DNA of 64,000 nucleotides from Niabella sp. (GTDB lineage Bacteria > Bacteroidota > Bacteroidia > Chitinophagales > Chitinophagaceae), in contig JAGIAT010000010.1 of the NCBI GenBank assembly GCA_017744715.1, positions 124,001-188,000 on the forward strand, read 5' to 3'. The notes under the pieces are model-generated. The model was not told where the DNA came from. It made no database searches and saw only the letters and a list, made by a program, of their open reading frames with translations. This document shows positions 34,150-43,148 of the stretch, one piece after another (positions within the stretch are counted from its first letter, which is position 1; every line of letters starts with the position of its first letter). The translations under genes were made by a program, and so were the position numbers.

Positions 34150-35433
34150 TCAAATTGCCTCCAGCACCCGCTCCATCTGCGAGCTGCGGCTTCCCTTCAC
34201 CAGCAGCAGTGCATTTTCCGGCCGATGTGCTCCAAGCCATTCAGCGGCCTGGCCGGAATTTTCAAAATAACGGAACCGGTCTTTATAGGGTTCAAAGGGT
34301 TTCCCTACCAGGATCACATCGTTCCAGGCATACTGTTCGATCAACTGGATCATGCGCTGATGCTCCGCTTCGGTTTCCGCACCCATTTCCGCCATAGCGC
34401 CCAATACCAGTATTTTGCGGTCCCCTTCCATCTTTGCCAGGTTTTCAATAGCCAGTTTCATACTGCTGGGATTGGCGTTATACGCATCCAGGATGATCTT
34501 ATTGGATCCTTTTTCCATCAACTGGCTGCGACTGTTGGAAGGCATATATCCTTCGATAGCCGCAATGATCTGCTCCGGTGCCACATTAAAATGCCGCCCT
34601 ACGGCAACCGCTGCCAGTACATTGGGCAGGTTGTAATCTCCTACCAGCTGGGTTTTGATAAGCGCGGTAAAGGGCTGCTCCAGTTCAACGGTCAAAAAAC
34701 CCGTTTGCCCGGCGGCATTTCCGGTCACCTCCGCATCTGCCGTGCCATACCGTACAATATGCGCAATACCTGCGCTCATATCCCGGAGATAATCATAATC
34801 CCACATAACGAATGCCGTTCCATCGCCCCGCTCCCTTAAAAAGTCATACAGTTCTCCTTTCCCTTTCTTCACGCCTTCGATACTGCCAAAACCTTCCAGG
34901 TGCGCCTTGCCCGCATTGGTAATAAGGCCATGTGTGGGACGGGCAACGGCACAATAGCCCCTGATCTCCTCCAGGTGGTTGGCCCCCATTTCGATCACCG
35001 CCAGCTGGGCATCGTCTTTTATTTTCAGCAGGGTAAGCGGTACCCCGATATGATTATTCAGGTTGCCGGTGGTTGTATAGGTTTTATACGTAGTACTCAG
35101 CACCGCATGGATCAGCTCTTTTGTGGTGGTTTTTCCGTTGCTGCCGGTTATGGCCATCACCGGAAAGGTAAACTGTGCACGATGCCAGGCAGCCAGTTGT
35201 TGCAATGCCTGCAATACGTCCGGCACCAATACGGTTTTACCGGCAATGGCATAGGCCGCTTCGTCGATGATTACCTTGGCGGCCCCTGCATCTACCGCCT
35301 GCCGGGCAAACTGGTTGCCGTTAAAGTTCGGCCCCTTTAATGCAAAAAACAATTCGCCTTCCCGGATCTTGCGGGTGTCGGTTTGCACATGGGGATGATT
35401 CAGATATACCTGGTATAAAGCTTCCGTATTCAT
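34150..35433 (-). CDS. murF: UDP-N-acetylmuramoyl-tripeptide--D-alanyl-D-alanine ligase
   Basis: A 427-residue Mur ligase that adds D-Ala-D-Ala to the UDP-MurNAc tripeptide, the last cytoplasmic step in building the peptidoglycan precursor. The ATP loop is ITGSNGKTTTKEL at residues 95-107; IEMGANHLEEI, ITNAGKAHLEGFGS and the C-terminal LDAYNANPSSMKLAIENL with GAMAEMGAETEAEH are MurF-specific. ATG 35433 is chosen: the TTG codon before it lies only 4 nt from the -7 box. The other mur genes are not in this window. Confidence 0.95.
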   Translation of the reverse strand: MNTEALYQVYLNHPHVQTDTRKIREGELFFALKGPNFNGNQFARQAVDAGAAKVIIDEAAYAIAGKTVLVPDVLQALQQLAAWHRAQFTFPVMAITGSNGKTTTKELIHAVLSTTYKTYTTTGNLNNHIGVPLTLLKIKDDAQLAVIEMGANHLEEIRGYCAVARPTHGLITNAGKAHLEGFGSIEGVKKGKGELYDFLRERGDGTAFVMWDYDYLRDMSAGIAHIVRYGTADAEVTGNAAGQTGFLTVELEQPFTALIKTQLVGDYNLPNVLAAVAVGRHFNVAPEQIIAAIEGYMPSNSRSQLMEKGSNKIILDAYNANPSSMKLAIENLAKMEGDRKILVLGAMAEMGAETEAEHQRMIQLIEQYAWNDVILVGKPFEPYKDRFRYFENSGQAAEWLGAHRPENALLLVKGSRSSQMERVLEAI

Positions 35434-35437
35434 CAAA

Positions 35438-35445
35438 CAAAAATA
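35438..35445 (-). promoter_or_regulatory. Putative -7 promoter element for murF (TATTTTTG)
   Basis: The minus strand reads TATTTTTG then four bases and the murF ATG, which predicts a leaderless mRNA. Confidence 0.5.
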
Positions 35446-35546
35446 GGCCTTGTAAGGATTTAATATTTAAACCCCGGCGGAATTTTCAATACCGGCAGGA
35501 TTATCATTATATTTTAGCTATCTTAACCGCGTTAACTATACAATAT

Positions 35547-36026
35547 ATGAGTTTCAGAATCGGATCGGGAATCGATTTTCACCAGTTTGCAGAAGGACGC
35601 CACCTTTGGATCGGCGGTATTCAGATCCCGCATCATAAGGGTGCGCTGGGGCACAGTGATGCCGATGTATTGCTGCACGCCATCTGTGATGCGTTGCTGG
35701 GTGCGTTGAGCCTGGGAGATATCGGGGTACACTTTCCCAATAATGATCCCCGGTATAAAGACATTGACAGTAAGATCCTCTTAAAAGAAACCGCCGCGCT
35801 TATTGCCGAACGGGGTTATGGGGTAGTAAATATAGACAGTACCCTTTGCCTGCAGGAACCAAAGATCAAAAAATTTGTTCCCGCCATGCAGGAAACCATC
35901 GCCGGCATACTGGGGGTAACCCCAGGCGACGTTTCGATAAAAGCCACCACCACCGAAGAAATGGGCGCTATCGGCCGCGAAGAAGGATTGATGGCCATGG
36001 CAACCGTGCTGTTGCAGAAAAAATAA
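35547..36026 (+). CDS. ispF: 2-C-methyl-D-erythritol 2,4-cyclodiphosphate synthase
   Basis: A 159-residue enzyme of the non-mevalonate isoprenoid pathway that closes the cyclodiphosphate ring. The start at 35547 (MSFRIGSGIDFHQF) is set by the family N-terminus. The zinc ligands are D10, H12 and H44 (GIDFHQF and GHSDADVLLHAI); the C-terminal KATTTEEMGAIGREEGL is characteristic. Length and residues are normal. It is divergent from murF with 113 nt between starts. Confidence 0.96.
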   Translation: MSFRIGSGIDFHQFAEGRHLWIGGIQIPHHKGALGHSDADVLLHAICDALLGALSLGDIGVHFPNNDPRYKDIDSKILLKETAALIAERGYGVVNIDSTLCLQEPKIKKFVPAMQETIAGILGVTPGDVSIKATTTEEMGAIGREEGLMAMATVLLQKK

Positions 36027-36278
36027 AATCAGCCATATTGCGATCATCCTTTTTTTCGGTGATCTGTTGCAGCCAGGTGTAATTATCTGTTCACACAATT
36101 CCGGGCATTGTTACCGTACACTGGAATGAATGGCAACAACTTCACAAAAAAATGGGGATTTTTTGCTACACTGCGCCGCTAACGGGCGCGCAAACAGTAT
36201 GTTTTAACGGAGCTTACAGCCGGCAGCAACGGCCCTCTTTATAAATGTTAAAGTAGTATAATTTTCGTACGAAGCCTT

Positions 36279-36286
36279 TATCTTTG
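36279..36286 (+). promoter_or_regulatory. Putative -7 promoter element for dut (TATCTTTG)
   Basis: TATCTTTG ends 5 nt before the dut ATG, predicting transcription start at or beside the start codon. Confidence 0.6.
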
Positions 36287-36291
36287 TTCCA

Positions 36292-36732
36292 ATGGCAGTT
36301 GAAATAAAAATCATCAATCAATCATCCAATCCATTGCCGGGTTATGCCACAACAGGCGCCTCCGGTATGGATGTAAGAGCGCACCTGGAAGCTCCGGTTA
36401 CTTTAAAATCCCTGGAACGTGCATTGATCCCTACCGGGATTTTTATGGAAATACCCGAAGGATATGAAGTACAGGTGCGGCCCCGGAGCGGTTTGGCCAT
36501 CAAGCAGGGGTTAACCTGTCTTAACACTCCCGGTACTATTGATGCCGATTACCGCGGGGAAGTAAAAGTTATTCTGATCAATCTTTCCAATGAAGAACAG
36601 GTCATTCAGCATGGCGACCGCGTTGCGCAGCTTGTTGTACAAAAAGTAGAGCAAGCGGAGTGGATCGAAGCCGCATCGCTGAGCGAAACCGTGCGGGCGG
36701 CGGGAGGATTTGGCCATACCGGCAAGCAATAG
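36292..36732 (+). CDS. dut: dUTP diphosphatase (dUTPase)
   Basis: A 146-residue trimeric enzyme that hydrolyses dUTP to dUMP, keeping uracil out of DNA and supplying dTMP synthesis. The five dUTPase motifs are present: GASGMDVRA, RPRSGLAIK, NTPGTIDADYRGEV, GDRVAQLV and the C-terminal arm RAAGGFGHTGKQ (usual form RGxGGFGSTG). The arm Gly/Ser changes are mild. The gene is followed by a DUF4292 lipoprotein 95 nt later. Confidence 0.96.
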   Translation: MAVEIKIINQSSNPLPGYATTGASGMDVRAHLEAPVTLKSLERALIPTGIFMEIPEGYEVQVRPRSGLAIKQGLTCLNTPGTIDADYRGEVKVILINLSNEEQVIQHGDRVAQLVVQKVEQAEWIEAASLSETVRAAGGFGHTGKQ

Positions 36733-36827
36733 CAGTTCCGCATTCAAAATTATATCTGCCAGTCGGCTATTTTAACAAATAGTTGCCGGGCAGTTTTTCT
36801 TTTCAAACACATAAGAAACCGTAACAC

Positions 36828-37658
36828 ATGAAATATATTACCTCCTTCGCTGCAGTGGTCCTCATCCTGGCCTCCTGCAACGCTGCAAAAAGGGCACAGC
36901 GGACCCCGCCGCCGGTTACCGCCGATTCTTCCGTAAAGGTGGAAACAGCCTCTACAGACGATACCGGTAATAAAAAAGACAGCACTGCTTTCGAAAGTAT
37001 TTCCGTTGTGCTGGGGAAACTCAATCATATTGATTATACTACCTTTTCAGGCAGGGCCGGTGTTACCTATAAAGCAAAAGGCGACACAAAAAACTTCGAC
37101 ATAAAACTTCAGATCCATAAAGACAGCCTGATATGGGCATCGGTGATTGGTCCCCTGGGCATTGAAGTAGCCAGGGGGGTAATTACCCAGGATTCCGTGC
37201 GTATAATTAATAAGCTGAATAAACAATATATTTCCTCCAGCTACGTTTATCTACAGGAGCAACTGGGACTGCCGCTTGATTTGGGTACCCTTCAGGATCT
37301 TCTGGTAGGAAATCCGGTCTTTATCGACAAAACCAACAGCAGTTACACCAAACAGGATGATACCCTCCAGGTAACCAGCCGCACGAGGTTTTTCAGCAAC
37401 CTGCTCAGCGCCCTGCTGCCCGACTATTTGCCGGCAGTAAGTAAACTGGAAGATGTGGATGCAGGAAGAAACCGCTCAGCTGAGCTGACGTACGGCAGTT
37501 ATGAAAAGGTAAACAATGCCCAGTTCCCAAAAGCAAGGACCATTCATGTAAAATATAAAACAGATATAGAAATTCAACTGGACTATAAGTCCTATACCTT
37601 TAATGAAGCGTTAAATACGCCATTTTCGGTACCAAAGGGTTACAAGACCAAAAAGTAA
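36828..37658 (+). CDS. DUF4292 family lipoprotein
   Basis: A 276-residue lipoprotein with leader MKYITSFAAVVLILASC (acylated Cys 17) and an Asp/Thr/Ser-rich linker up to about residue 50. The folded part (FSGRAGVTYKAKGDTKNFDIKLQIHKDSLIW, split here at about residues 65-95, then GIEVARGVITQDSVRIINKLNKQY) matches DUF4292, a LolA/LolB-like fold of Bacteroidota outer-membrane lipoproteins. A role in lipoprotein handling is inferred from the fold, not shown. The EnvC-like gene starts 25 nt downstream, so the two probably form an operon concerned with the envelope. Confidence 0.85.
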   Translation: MKYITSFAAVVLILASCNAAKRAQRTPPPVTADSSVKVETASTDDTGNKKDSTAFESISVVLGKLNHIDYTTFSGRAGVTYKAKGDTKNFDIKLQIHKDSLIWASVIGPLGIEVARGVITQDSVRIINKLNKQYISSSYVYLQEQLGLPLDLGTLQDLLVGNPVFIDKTNSSYTKQDDTLQVTSRTRFFSNLLSALLPDYLPAVSKLEDVDAGRNRSAELTYGSYEKVNNAQFPKARTIHVKYKTDIEIQLDYKSYTFNEALNTPFSVPKGYKTKK

Positions 37659-37683
37659 CCTGCTAAAAAACTTTGAGTGCTTT

Positions 37684-38580
37684 ATGTTTAGAGTAAAAAA
37701 TTGGCTATGGGTAGGCTTTGTACTTTTGAGCGGAACCGGATTTGCCCAGGATGATGTAAAAACCACTTTAAGAAAAGAACGGGCGCAGATCCTGAATGAA
37801 GTAAATGAGATACAGCGGGCCTACAACAGTACAAAAACGGTTTCCCGCGAGGCGATGGTACAGCTTACGACGCTGAACCGGAAGATTGAAGGCCAGGAAC
37901 GTTTTGTGGTCAGTATGTCGCGCCAGCCCGGTTTCTTTAACCTGGAAGAAGTACAGGATAACGACCGCGAGATCAGCCGCATTAAAAAATCGATCGAAAC
38001 GCTCCGCGATCATTATTATCATCCCGAAACCAATACGCCCCCGGTTGCCAAAGCTAAGGCGGAAGAACCTGCCCCCGAGCCGGTTCCCCAGCGGCAGTAC
38101 CCGGTACTACCGCCACAGCATCATACTACTTACCCCGCAAGCAATGCGGCGTTAACCGGCGACTTCGGGCTTTACCGCGGGCAGATCCCGTATCCCCTGG
38201 ATAAAGGCACCATCACCCAGGGCTTTGGCCGGTTTAAAATTGAAGGCGCCGGTCCGGATATCGTAGGTGATAACCCGGGTTGTACCTTTTCCGCGCCGGT
38301 GAATACACCCGTTAAAGCCGTTTTTGAAGGCGATGTGATCAGTGTGTCCAAACTCAGCGGCATGTTTTATGTGGTGATCCGCCATGGAAGATACGTAACC
38401 GCCTACAGTAACCTGGCCAGCTCCTCCGTTGTAAAGGGCTCAAAAGTAAAAGCAGGACAGATGATCGGTTCTGTTGGACGGGATGAGGAAACCGGTTACG
38501 GCAAACTGGACTTTATCCTGATGCTCGACGATAAGAACCTTGATCCTAAAGCCTGGTTCCTTCCCATACAGCAGCAATAA
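37684..38580 (+). CDS. EnvC-like murein hydrolase activator (degenerate M23/LytM domain)
   Basis: A 298-residue exported protein. After the signal peptide (ends TGFAQ) comes a coiled coil (about 25-115, RAQILNEVNEIQRAYNSTK and onwards), a proline-rich linker, then a LytM/M23 domain (FSAPVNTPVKAVFEGDVISV, YVVIRHGRYVTAYSNL, KVKAGQMIGSVG, GKLDFIL). The metal ligands of active M23 enzymes (HxH near the end and the first His/Asp pair) are missing: GKLDFIL stands where HLHFE is expected. This fits EnvC-type activators that switch on cell-separation amidases rather than cut peptidoglycan themselves. Confidence 0.85.
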   Translation: MFRVKNWLWVGFVLLSGTGFAQDDVKTTLRKERAQILNEVNEIQRAYNSTKTVSREAMVQLTTLNRKIEGQERFVVSMSRQPGFFNLEEVQDNDREISRIKKSIETLRDHYYHPETNTPPVAKAKAEEPAPEPVPQRQYPVLPPQHHTTYPASNAALTGDFGLYRGQIPYPLDKGTITQGFGRFKIEGAGPDIVGDNPGCTFSAPVNTPVKAVFEGDVISVSKLSGMFYVVIRHGRYVTAYSNLASSSVVKGSKVKAGQMIGSVGRDEETGYGKLDFILMLDDKNLDPKAWFLPIQQQ

Positions 38581-38600
38581 AAATATTTTATAGCATAGAA

Positions 38601-38626
38601 AAAGCAGGTCTCCCGACCTGCTTTTT
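38601..38626. terminator. Bidirectional terminator between EnvC-like gene and queA
   Basis: AAAGCAGGTC (38601-38610) pairs with GACCTGCTTT (38615-38624) around TCCC, with A-run before and T-run after. It serves both convergent genes. Confidence 0.88.
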
Positions 38627-38652
38627 TATTACGGTTAATGCTGAAAACAGTA

Positions 38653-39702
38653 TTAAATGATCAGCAACGCATCTCCATAGCTGAAGAAGCGGTACTTATC
38701 TTTTATTGCTTTTTTATACGCCTCAATGGTCAGCTCATACCCCGCAAAGGCGCTGGTCATGATCATGAGACTCGTTTTAGGCAGGTGAAAATTAGTCACC
38801 AATGCATTGGCGATATTAAAGTCATATGGCGGATGAATAAACATATTCGTCCACCCCTCGGAAGGCTTTAACAGTTTTTGCGCCGTAAAAGACGATTCCA
38901 TCGCCCGCATGGTAGTGGTTCCGATAGAGCAAATGCGTCGGTTTCCCTCCTTTGCCTTATTTACGATACGGCAGGCGGTATTATCAATATGATAATATTC
39001 AGCATCCATTTTATGCTTGCTCAGGTCTTCCACCTCAATGGGGCGGAAGGTACCCAGTCCGGTATGCAGTGTTACCTCTGCAAAGCGGATCCCCTTTATC
39101 TCCAGCCGTTTGATCAGCTCGCGGCTGAAATGCAGCCCCGCAGTAGGTGCCGCCACTGCACCCTCGTGCTTGGCATATACAGTCTGGTAGCGTTCCTTAT
39201 CTTCATCATCCGGCTTCCGTTTGATGTATTTCGGCAGCGGGGTTTCACCCAGGGCCTCCAGCTGTGCTTTAAACGCCTCCTCGGATCCTTCCCACAGGAA
39301 GCGGATGGTACGCCCGCGGCTGGTTGTATTGTCGATCACCTCGGCAACCAATTCCTCGTTTTCTCCAAAATACAGCTTATTGCCTACGCGGATCTTACGG
39401 GCCGGATCCACGATAACGTCCCATAGACGGTTTTGTTTGTTCAACTCCCTTAAAAGGAATACTTCAATTTTGGCACCGGTTTTTTCCTTGCGGCCATACA
39501 TACGGGCCGGAAACACCTTGGTATTGTTTACCACAAAAACATCCTTATCATCAAAATAATCCAGGATATCGCGGAAATTTTTGTTTTCCATTTGCCCCGT
39601 TTGGCGGTGCACCACCATCATGCGGGCATCTTCTCTTTTCTTTGTGGGATGTTGCGCAATAAGGTTAAGGGGTAGGTCAAATTGAAATTGTGAAAGCTTC
39701 AT
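38653..39702 (-). CDS. queA: S-adenosylmethionine:tRNA ribosyltransferase-isomerase
   Basis: A 349-residue enzyme that converts the precursor base in tRNA to epoxyqueuosine, using the ribosyl part of S-adenosylmethionine. The family start MKLSQFQFDLPLNLIAQHP and the signatures VVNNTKVFPARMYGRKEKTG, AAPTAGLHFSRELI and FRPIEVEDLSKHKMD are present. Its length is typical. No other queuosine gene is adjacent. Its promoter element lies 137 nt upstream. Confidence 0.95.
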   Translation of the reverse strand: MKLSQFQFDLPLNLIAQHPTKKREDARMMVVHRQTGQMENKNFRDILDYFDDKDVFVVNNTKVFPARMYGRKEKTGAKIEVFLLRELNKQNRLWDVIVDPARKIRVGNKLYFGENEELVAEVIDNTTSRGRTIRFLWEGSEEAFKAQLEALGETPLPKYIKRKPDDEDKERYQTVYAKHEGAVAAPTAGLHFSRELIKRLEIKGIRFAEVTLHTGLGTFRPIEVEDLSKHKMDAEYYHIDNTACRIVNKAKEGNRRICSIGTTTMRAMESSFTAQKLLKPSEGWTNMFIHPPYDFNIANALVTNFHLPKTSLMIMTSAFAGYELTIEAYKKAIKDKYRFFSYGDALLII

Positions 39703-40081
39703 TCTACTGTTTAACGGTTTTAAATATCAATACCAAAAACAAGCGAAGCCGGGGGAGGAAGTTTTGAACAAACTGGGAACCAGTATGTTTTATCCTTTCG
39801 ATCCCCGGTCTTACGGCACCGGTTTTCGATTTGTGCGTGCAAAGGTACTATATATCCGGGATATTAAAATATTTTTCTAAAAATCCCAAATTTGCCTTTC
39901 TTTTTATTTCAGCCGCTCGTATGCCCGTTCTTATTAAGAACATCCATCAAAAATCAGCCCAGTTGCGGCCCCGGACAATTGATCTTTGTTAAGTACCGCG
40001 CGTTCTGTTGCCGCTCTTTGAGTTTATTCTTAATATTTTACGATATTTGTTTCCTGCACGTTGTGCTTTTCGAATCGATCT
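39703..40081. other. 379-bp divergent intergenic region queA / zinc-ribbon gene
   Basis: No gene is seen. It holds a TACCTTTG element for queA on the minus strand at 39840-39847. For the plus-strand gene a near match GATATTTG lies at about 40041-40048, with one mismatch to TAnnTTTG. Confidence 0.4.
39840..39847 (-). promoter_or_regulatory. Putative -7 promoter element for queA (TACCTTTG)
   Basis: Exact TAnnTTTG match on the minus strand, about 137 nt before the queA ATG, so the leader would be about 130 nt. Confidence 0.45.
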
Positions 40082-41401
40082 ATGGCTAAACAAATAAAAG
40101 CAATTAAATGTCCGCAATGCGGCAGTGTAAAAGCAACCGAACTAAAACCCGATTTTTACCGTTGTAACAGCTGTGGCACTGATTTTTTCCTGGACAATGA
40201 TGATATTAACATCAATCATCATTACCGGCATACCGCTCCCCCACCGGCGATGAACCCCGACCGGGCAAAAAAAATCGTGCTTACGGTTGTTTTTGCCTTT
40301 ACCGGGTTTATGTTGCTGATGCTGCTGCCCCGGATGTGCAGCCGGCAAAAGAACGGTTATACCGCGCAATCCGCTTCCGGATCAAAACAACAATGGACGG
40401 ATGCCGAGGTCTTTTATCTTGAAAAACCAGACGGGAAACCGGTTTATGTAATCGCCGGCCTGAGGGAACGGAACTATACCGAAAAAGAGCATCCCCTGTA
40501 CATCGGCTTTTATGATGCGCTTACCAAAAAAGAAATCAAGCTTACGGAGCTGCCGTTAAAAGCAGACCGATTCGATGGAAAGTTTAAGTATTTCAGCAAC
40601 GGTACCTTATACTTTATCATTAACAGCAAAAGATTGTTCACCATCGACCGGCAGCTGCTTACGGCGGCCGAAGTGCAACCCGACACCTATAAAGACCTGC
40701 CGGATCTGCAGCCGGGGTTCGCCAAAATAGAGTACGGATATGACATGGAAGATGATTTTTTCAAGGTAATGAGCAATGCCGGAAAGGAGCTGTACTATTA
40801 CCCTATTATCTCCAAAACCTATGAGGGCTATGATGAACATATAAAAGCAGAGCGGGCCGATCATTTAATGCCACCCAATTCCCCGGTGATTACCCGGTTC
40901 GTTTTTTCTTCCCAGAATTCCGATTTTAAAGAAGAAAAAATACAACTGGTAAAATACCGTCAGCAGATGACTCCGGGCTACCCGATAGACCGGGCCCTCT
41001 TTGGCTGGCAAAAAGATTACCAGGTAGGATCGGGTATTTATGTGGGTGACATTCCCTATAAAAAAGTATTTATCGGCAGCAGCTGGAAAAAATGGGCCCG
41101 CGTACAGGATTACCAGGACTTTACGCCCGGGCGCCTGTACTTTAGCCCGCAGGTACTGGGCTATAATGCCAACGCCGTACTCATCAGCTTCAAAGCCACA
41201 CCTGCCGAGGATGAAAAACAATCCCTGCAGGCAATGGATGCGCAAAGCGGTAAGATTCTTTGGACGATACAAACCACCGAATCCTACGCCCAGGACAATG
41301 CGCTGATACTTAAGGACGGCTACTTTATTAAGCTGGGCAGCAAGGCCGTGCTGTACGGCGCCGATGGCAAACAGGTATCGGAAATGAGTTACCGCGATTA
41401 A
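40082..41401 (+). CDS. Zinc-ribbon membrane-anchored protein of unknown function
   Basis: About 439 residues from ATG 40082 (MAKQIKAIKCPQCGS). A rubredoxin-like zinc ribbon is formed by C10, C13, C28 and C31 (CPQCGS and CNSCGT), followed by an Asp/His-rich linker, a single membrane helix at about 64-84 (VLTVVFAFTGFMLLMLLP) and a long outer part with repeated beta-strand blocks (YVIAGLRERNY, LYFIINSKRLFTID, SLQAMDAQSGKILWTIQT), reminiscent of a beta-propeller. The last block resembles PQQ-propeller wording. It begins a set with an SPFH-SHOCT gene and a small membrane protein on the same strand. Its function is unknown. Confidence 0.75.
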   Translation: MAKQIKAIKCPQCGSVKATELKPDFYRCNSCGTDFFLDNDDININHHYRHTAPPPAMNPDRAKKIVLTVVFAFTGFMLLMLLPRMCSRQKNGYTAQSASGSKQQWTDAEVFYLEKPDGKPVYVIAGLRERNYTEKEHPLYIGFYDALTKKEIKLTELPLKADRFDGKFKYFSNGTLYFIINSKRLFTIDRQLLTAAEVQPDTYKDLPDLQPGFAKIEYGYDMEDDFFKVMSNAGKELYYYPIISKTYEGYDEHIKAERADHLMPPNSPVITRFVFSSQNSDFKEEKIQLVKYRQQMTPGYPIDRALFGWQKDYQVGSGIYVGDIPYKKVFIGSSWKKWARVQDYQDFTPGRLYFSPQVLGYNANAVLISFKATPAEDEKQSLQAMDAQSGKILWTIQTTESYAQDNALILKDGYFIKLGSKAVLYGADGKQVSEMSYRD

Positions 41402-41533
41402 CAGGAACGATTATCGGTAACCCTGAATAACATGAACATTAAGAAAATCGCATTAAATCCATTTGAACCCTTCGTTGGCGCACCGGCAACATCCGTGATC
41501 CGTGCTCACTATTAATGGCAAAAAAATAACCGT

Positions 41534-42535
41534 ATGAGTCTTTTCAATCTTTTTAACAACCAGCTTTCAAAAGTGATCCAGTGGGAAAACCAGTCCCCGC
41601 AATTGCTTTGGTACCGGTACCCTTCCAAACAAAACGAAATCAAAAATGCCAGCAAACTGATCGTGGCCCCGGGTCAGGGCTGTATACTGGTATATGAAGG
41701 CGCCATTGCCGATATTATCGACACCGAAGGGATCTATAATCTGAAAACAGATAATCATCCCTTTATTACCACGCTGCTAAATCTTCGTCAGAACTTTGAA
41801 AGCGAGCACAAACTGTATATCTATTTTTTCCGGAAGGCCCAGGTAGTAAACCAGGCCTGGGGTACTGCCCTACCGGTTAAGTATGTAGACGCGGTGTACC
41901 AGATTCCCATTGAAATGGGTGCCAATGGCAGCTTTTCCTATGCCATTGCCAACCCCAGGTTCTTTTATACGGAGATTATCGGCAGTAAAGAAACCTATAC
42001 CACGGATGAAATGCGCGCGGTAATCGCCGACCGTATTCCACAACTGATAGCAACCGCTCTTTCTGAACAACGCTATTCCTACCAGGAAATAGACGCCCAG
42101 CTCCATTACATTGCGCAACAGCTGCTGCGCATCCTGAACGAATCCTTTGCGGCACTGGGATTACAATTAACCGATTTCCGGATCACCGGTACACAGTTTG
42201 ATGAAAAAACGCAGGAACGGATCGGCCGGGTAGCAGATATTACCACCGATGTAAAGGCTGCCGGGCAGGCCGGACTGGATTATGCCGACCTTGAAAAACT
42301 GCGCGCGCTACGTGATGCAGCCCGCAATGAAGGCGGACTGGCCGGAGCCGGTATCCAGTTTGGGGCGGGTATGGAACTCGGAAAAAAATTCAATCAGCAG
42401 ACGGACGACCTGATGAACAAGAGCAATGCCGATGCCGTGGAAAAACTACGGAAGCTAAAATTGCTTTTAGACGAAAACATTATCACCCCCGCAGAGTTTG
42501 AAGAAAAGAAAAAAGAATTGCTGGGGCAGCTTTAA
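41534..42535 (+). CDS. SPFH-domain protein with C-terminal SHOCT domain (YdjI-like)
   Basis: A 333-residue protein. The first 240 residues are SPFH-type, resembling the viral core-like YdjI family (SKLIVAPGQGCILVYEGAIADII at about 41-62, split here in the reading; QIPIEMGANGSFSYAIANP; LRILNESFAALGLQLTDFRITG). The end is a SHOCT motif (DAVEKLRKLKLLLDENIITPAEFEEKK, about residues 300-327), a short oligomerisation element. There is no membrane segment at the N-terminus. SPFH proteins build membrane-linked rings; members of this branch often neighbour zinc-ribbon proteins. It lies 132 nt after the zinc-ribbon gene. Confidence 0.85.
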   Translation: MSLFNLFNNQLSKVIQWENQSPQLLWYRYPSKQNEIKNASKLIVAPGQGCILVYEGAIADIIDTEGIYNLKTDNHPFITTLLNLRQNFESEHKLYIYFFRKAQVVNQAWGTALPVKYVDAVYQIPIEMGANGSFSYAIANPRFFYTEIIGSKETYTTDEMRAVIADRIPQLIATALSEQRYSYQEIDAQLHYIAQQLLRILNESFAALGLQLTDFRITGTQFDEKTQERIGRVADITTDVKAAGQAGLDYADLEKLRALRDAARNEGGLAGAGIQFGAGMELGKKFNQQTDDLMNKSNADAVEKLRKLKLLLDENIITPAEFEEKKKELLGQL

Positions 42536-42660
42536 CGGGTTGCCAACGCTATAAAGCGATGCCGTGAGGCCCGCATTACCGGGTAATCATGTTCAGGACG
42601 ATGATCATGTTTTATGTCAACTTCTATCCGGCCATTAAAAAATGAATAAAAAATAAACAG

Positions 42661-42903
42661 ATGAGATACATTACCGGCATCCTTGCAACAGCTGTTATAT
42701 TATGCATTACCGCCTATTTAACCCTCAGCGTTTGGGGCATCAACCCGGTAGACCCGGCCCATCTGCGCAAAGCATTGATCACATTGGGGATCCTGCTTGC
42801 AGCTGCTTTTTTGCTGGTAATGCTGGTGCCGTTCTTTTTCAAAAATCATTCAAAAGGGTACCGGCAAAACGGAGGTAAGGTAGCCCAACCCAGGCAGCGC
42901 TGA
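42661..42903 (+). CDS. Small two-helix membrane protein
   Basis: An 80-residue protein with two hydrophobic helices (ITGILATAVILCITAYLTL and ALITLGILLAAAFLLVMLVPFFF) joined by a short polar loop with NPVDPAHLRK, and a basic C-terminal tail. It follows the SPFH-SHOCT gene by 125 nt in the same direction. No family is recognised. Its size and place suggest a membrane partner of the SPFH protein; this is inference. Confidence 0.7.
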   Translation: MRYITGILATAVILCITAYLTLSVWGINPVDPAHLRKALITLGILLAAAFLLVMLVPFFFKNHSKGYRQNGGKVAQPRQR

Positions 42904-43025
42904 AAAACAGGGGCATCCTGCCTGCTATACCCGGGATTGCGGTTGCCGCAGAAGCGTTGATGGCGCCTGTAACGTCTCTGTGCTATTTTCTGCAGTTAAA
43001 GCTGCTACCAAATCTGCGCAACTTG

Positions 43026-43042
43026 TCACGCCCCGGGCGTGA
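43026..43042. repeat. 17-bp palindrome in a convergent intergenic region
   Basis: TCACGCCC and GGGCGTGA flank a single C. It has no loop or T-run, so it is more like a protein-binding site or 3' mRNA element than a terminator. The 245 bp between the small membrane gene and the ABC gene show nothing else. Confidence 0.4.
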
Positions 43043-43148
43043 TCTGTGGCTATAAATATCGTTTTAGCTACGACACGCTTCATTCGATCTGAAGGAGCCA
43101 ACCGATACTCAATAAAGTACACTGTTAATGATCATCAACGGCGGTTCG

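Noticed and set aside
43026..43042. Palindrome as a terminator
   Set aside because: It has no loop and no T-run, so it is listed only as a repeat.
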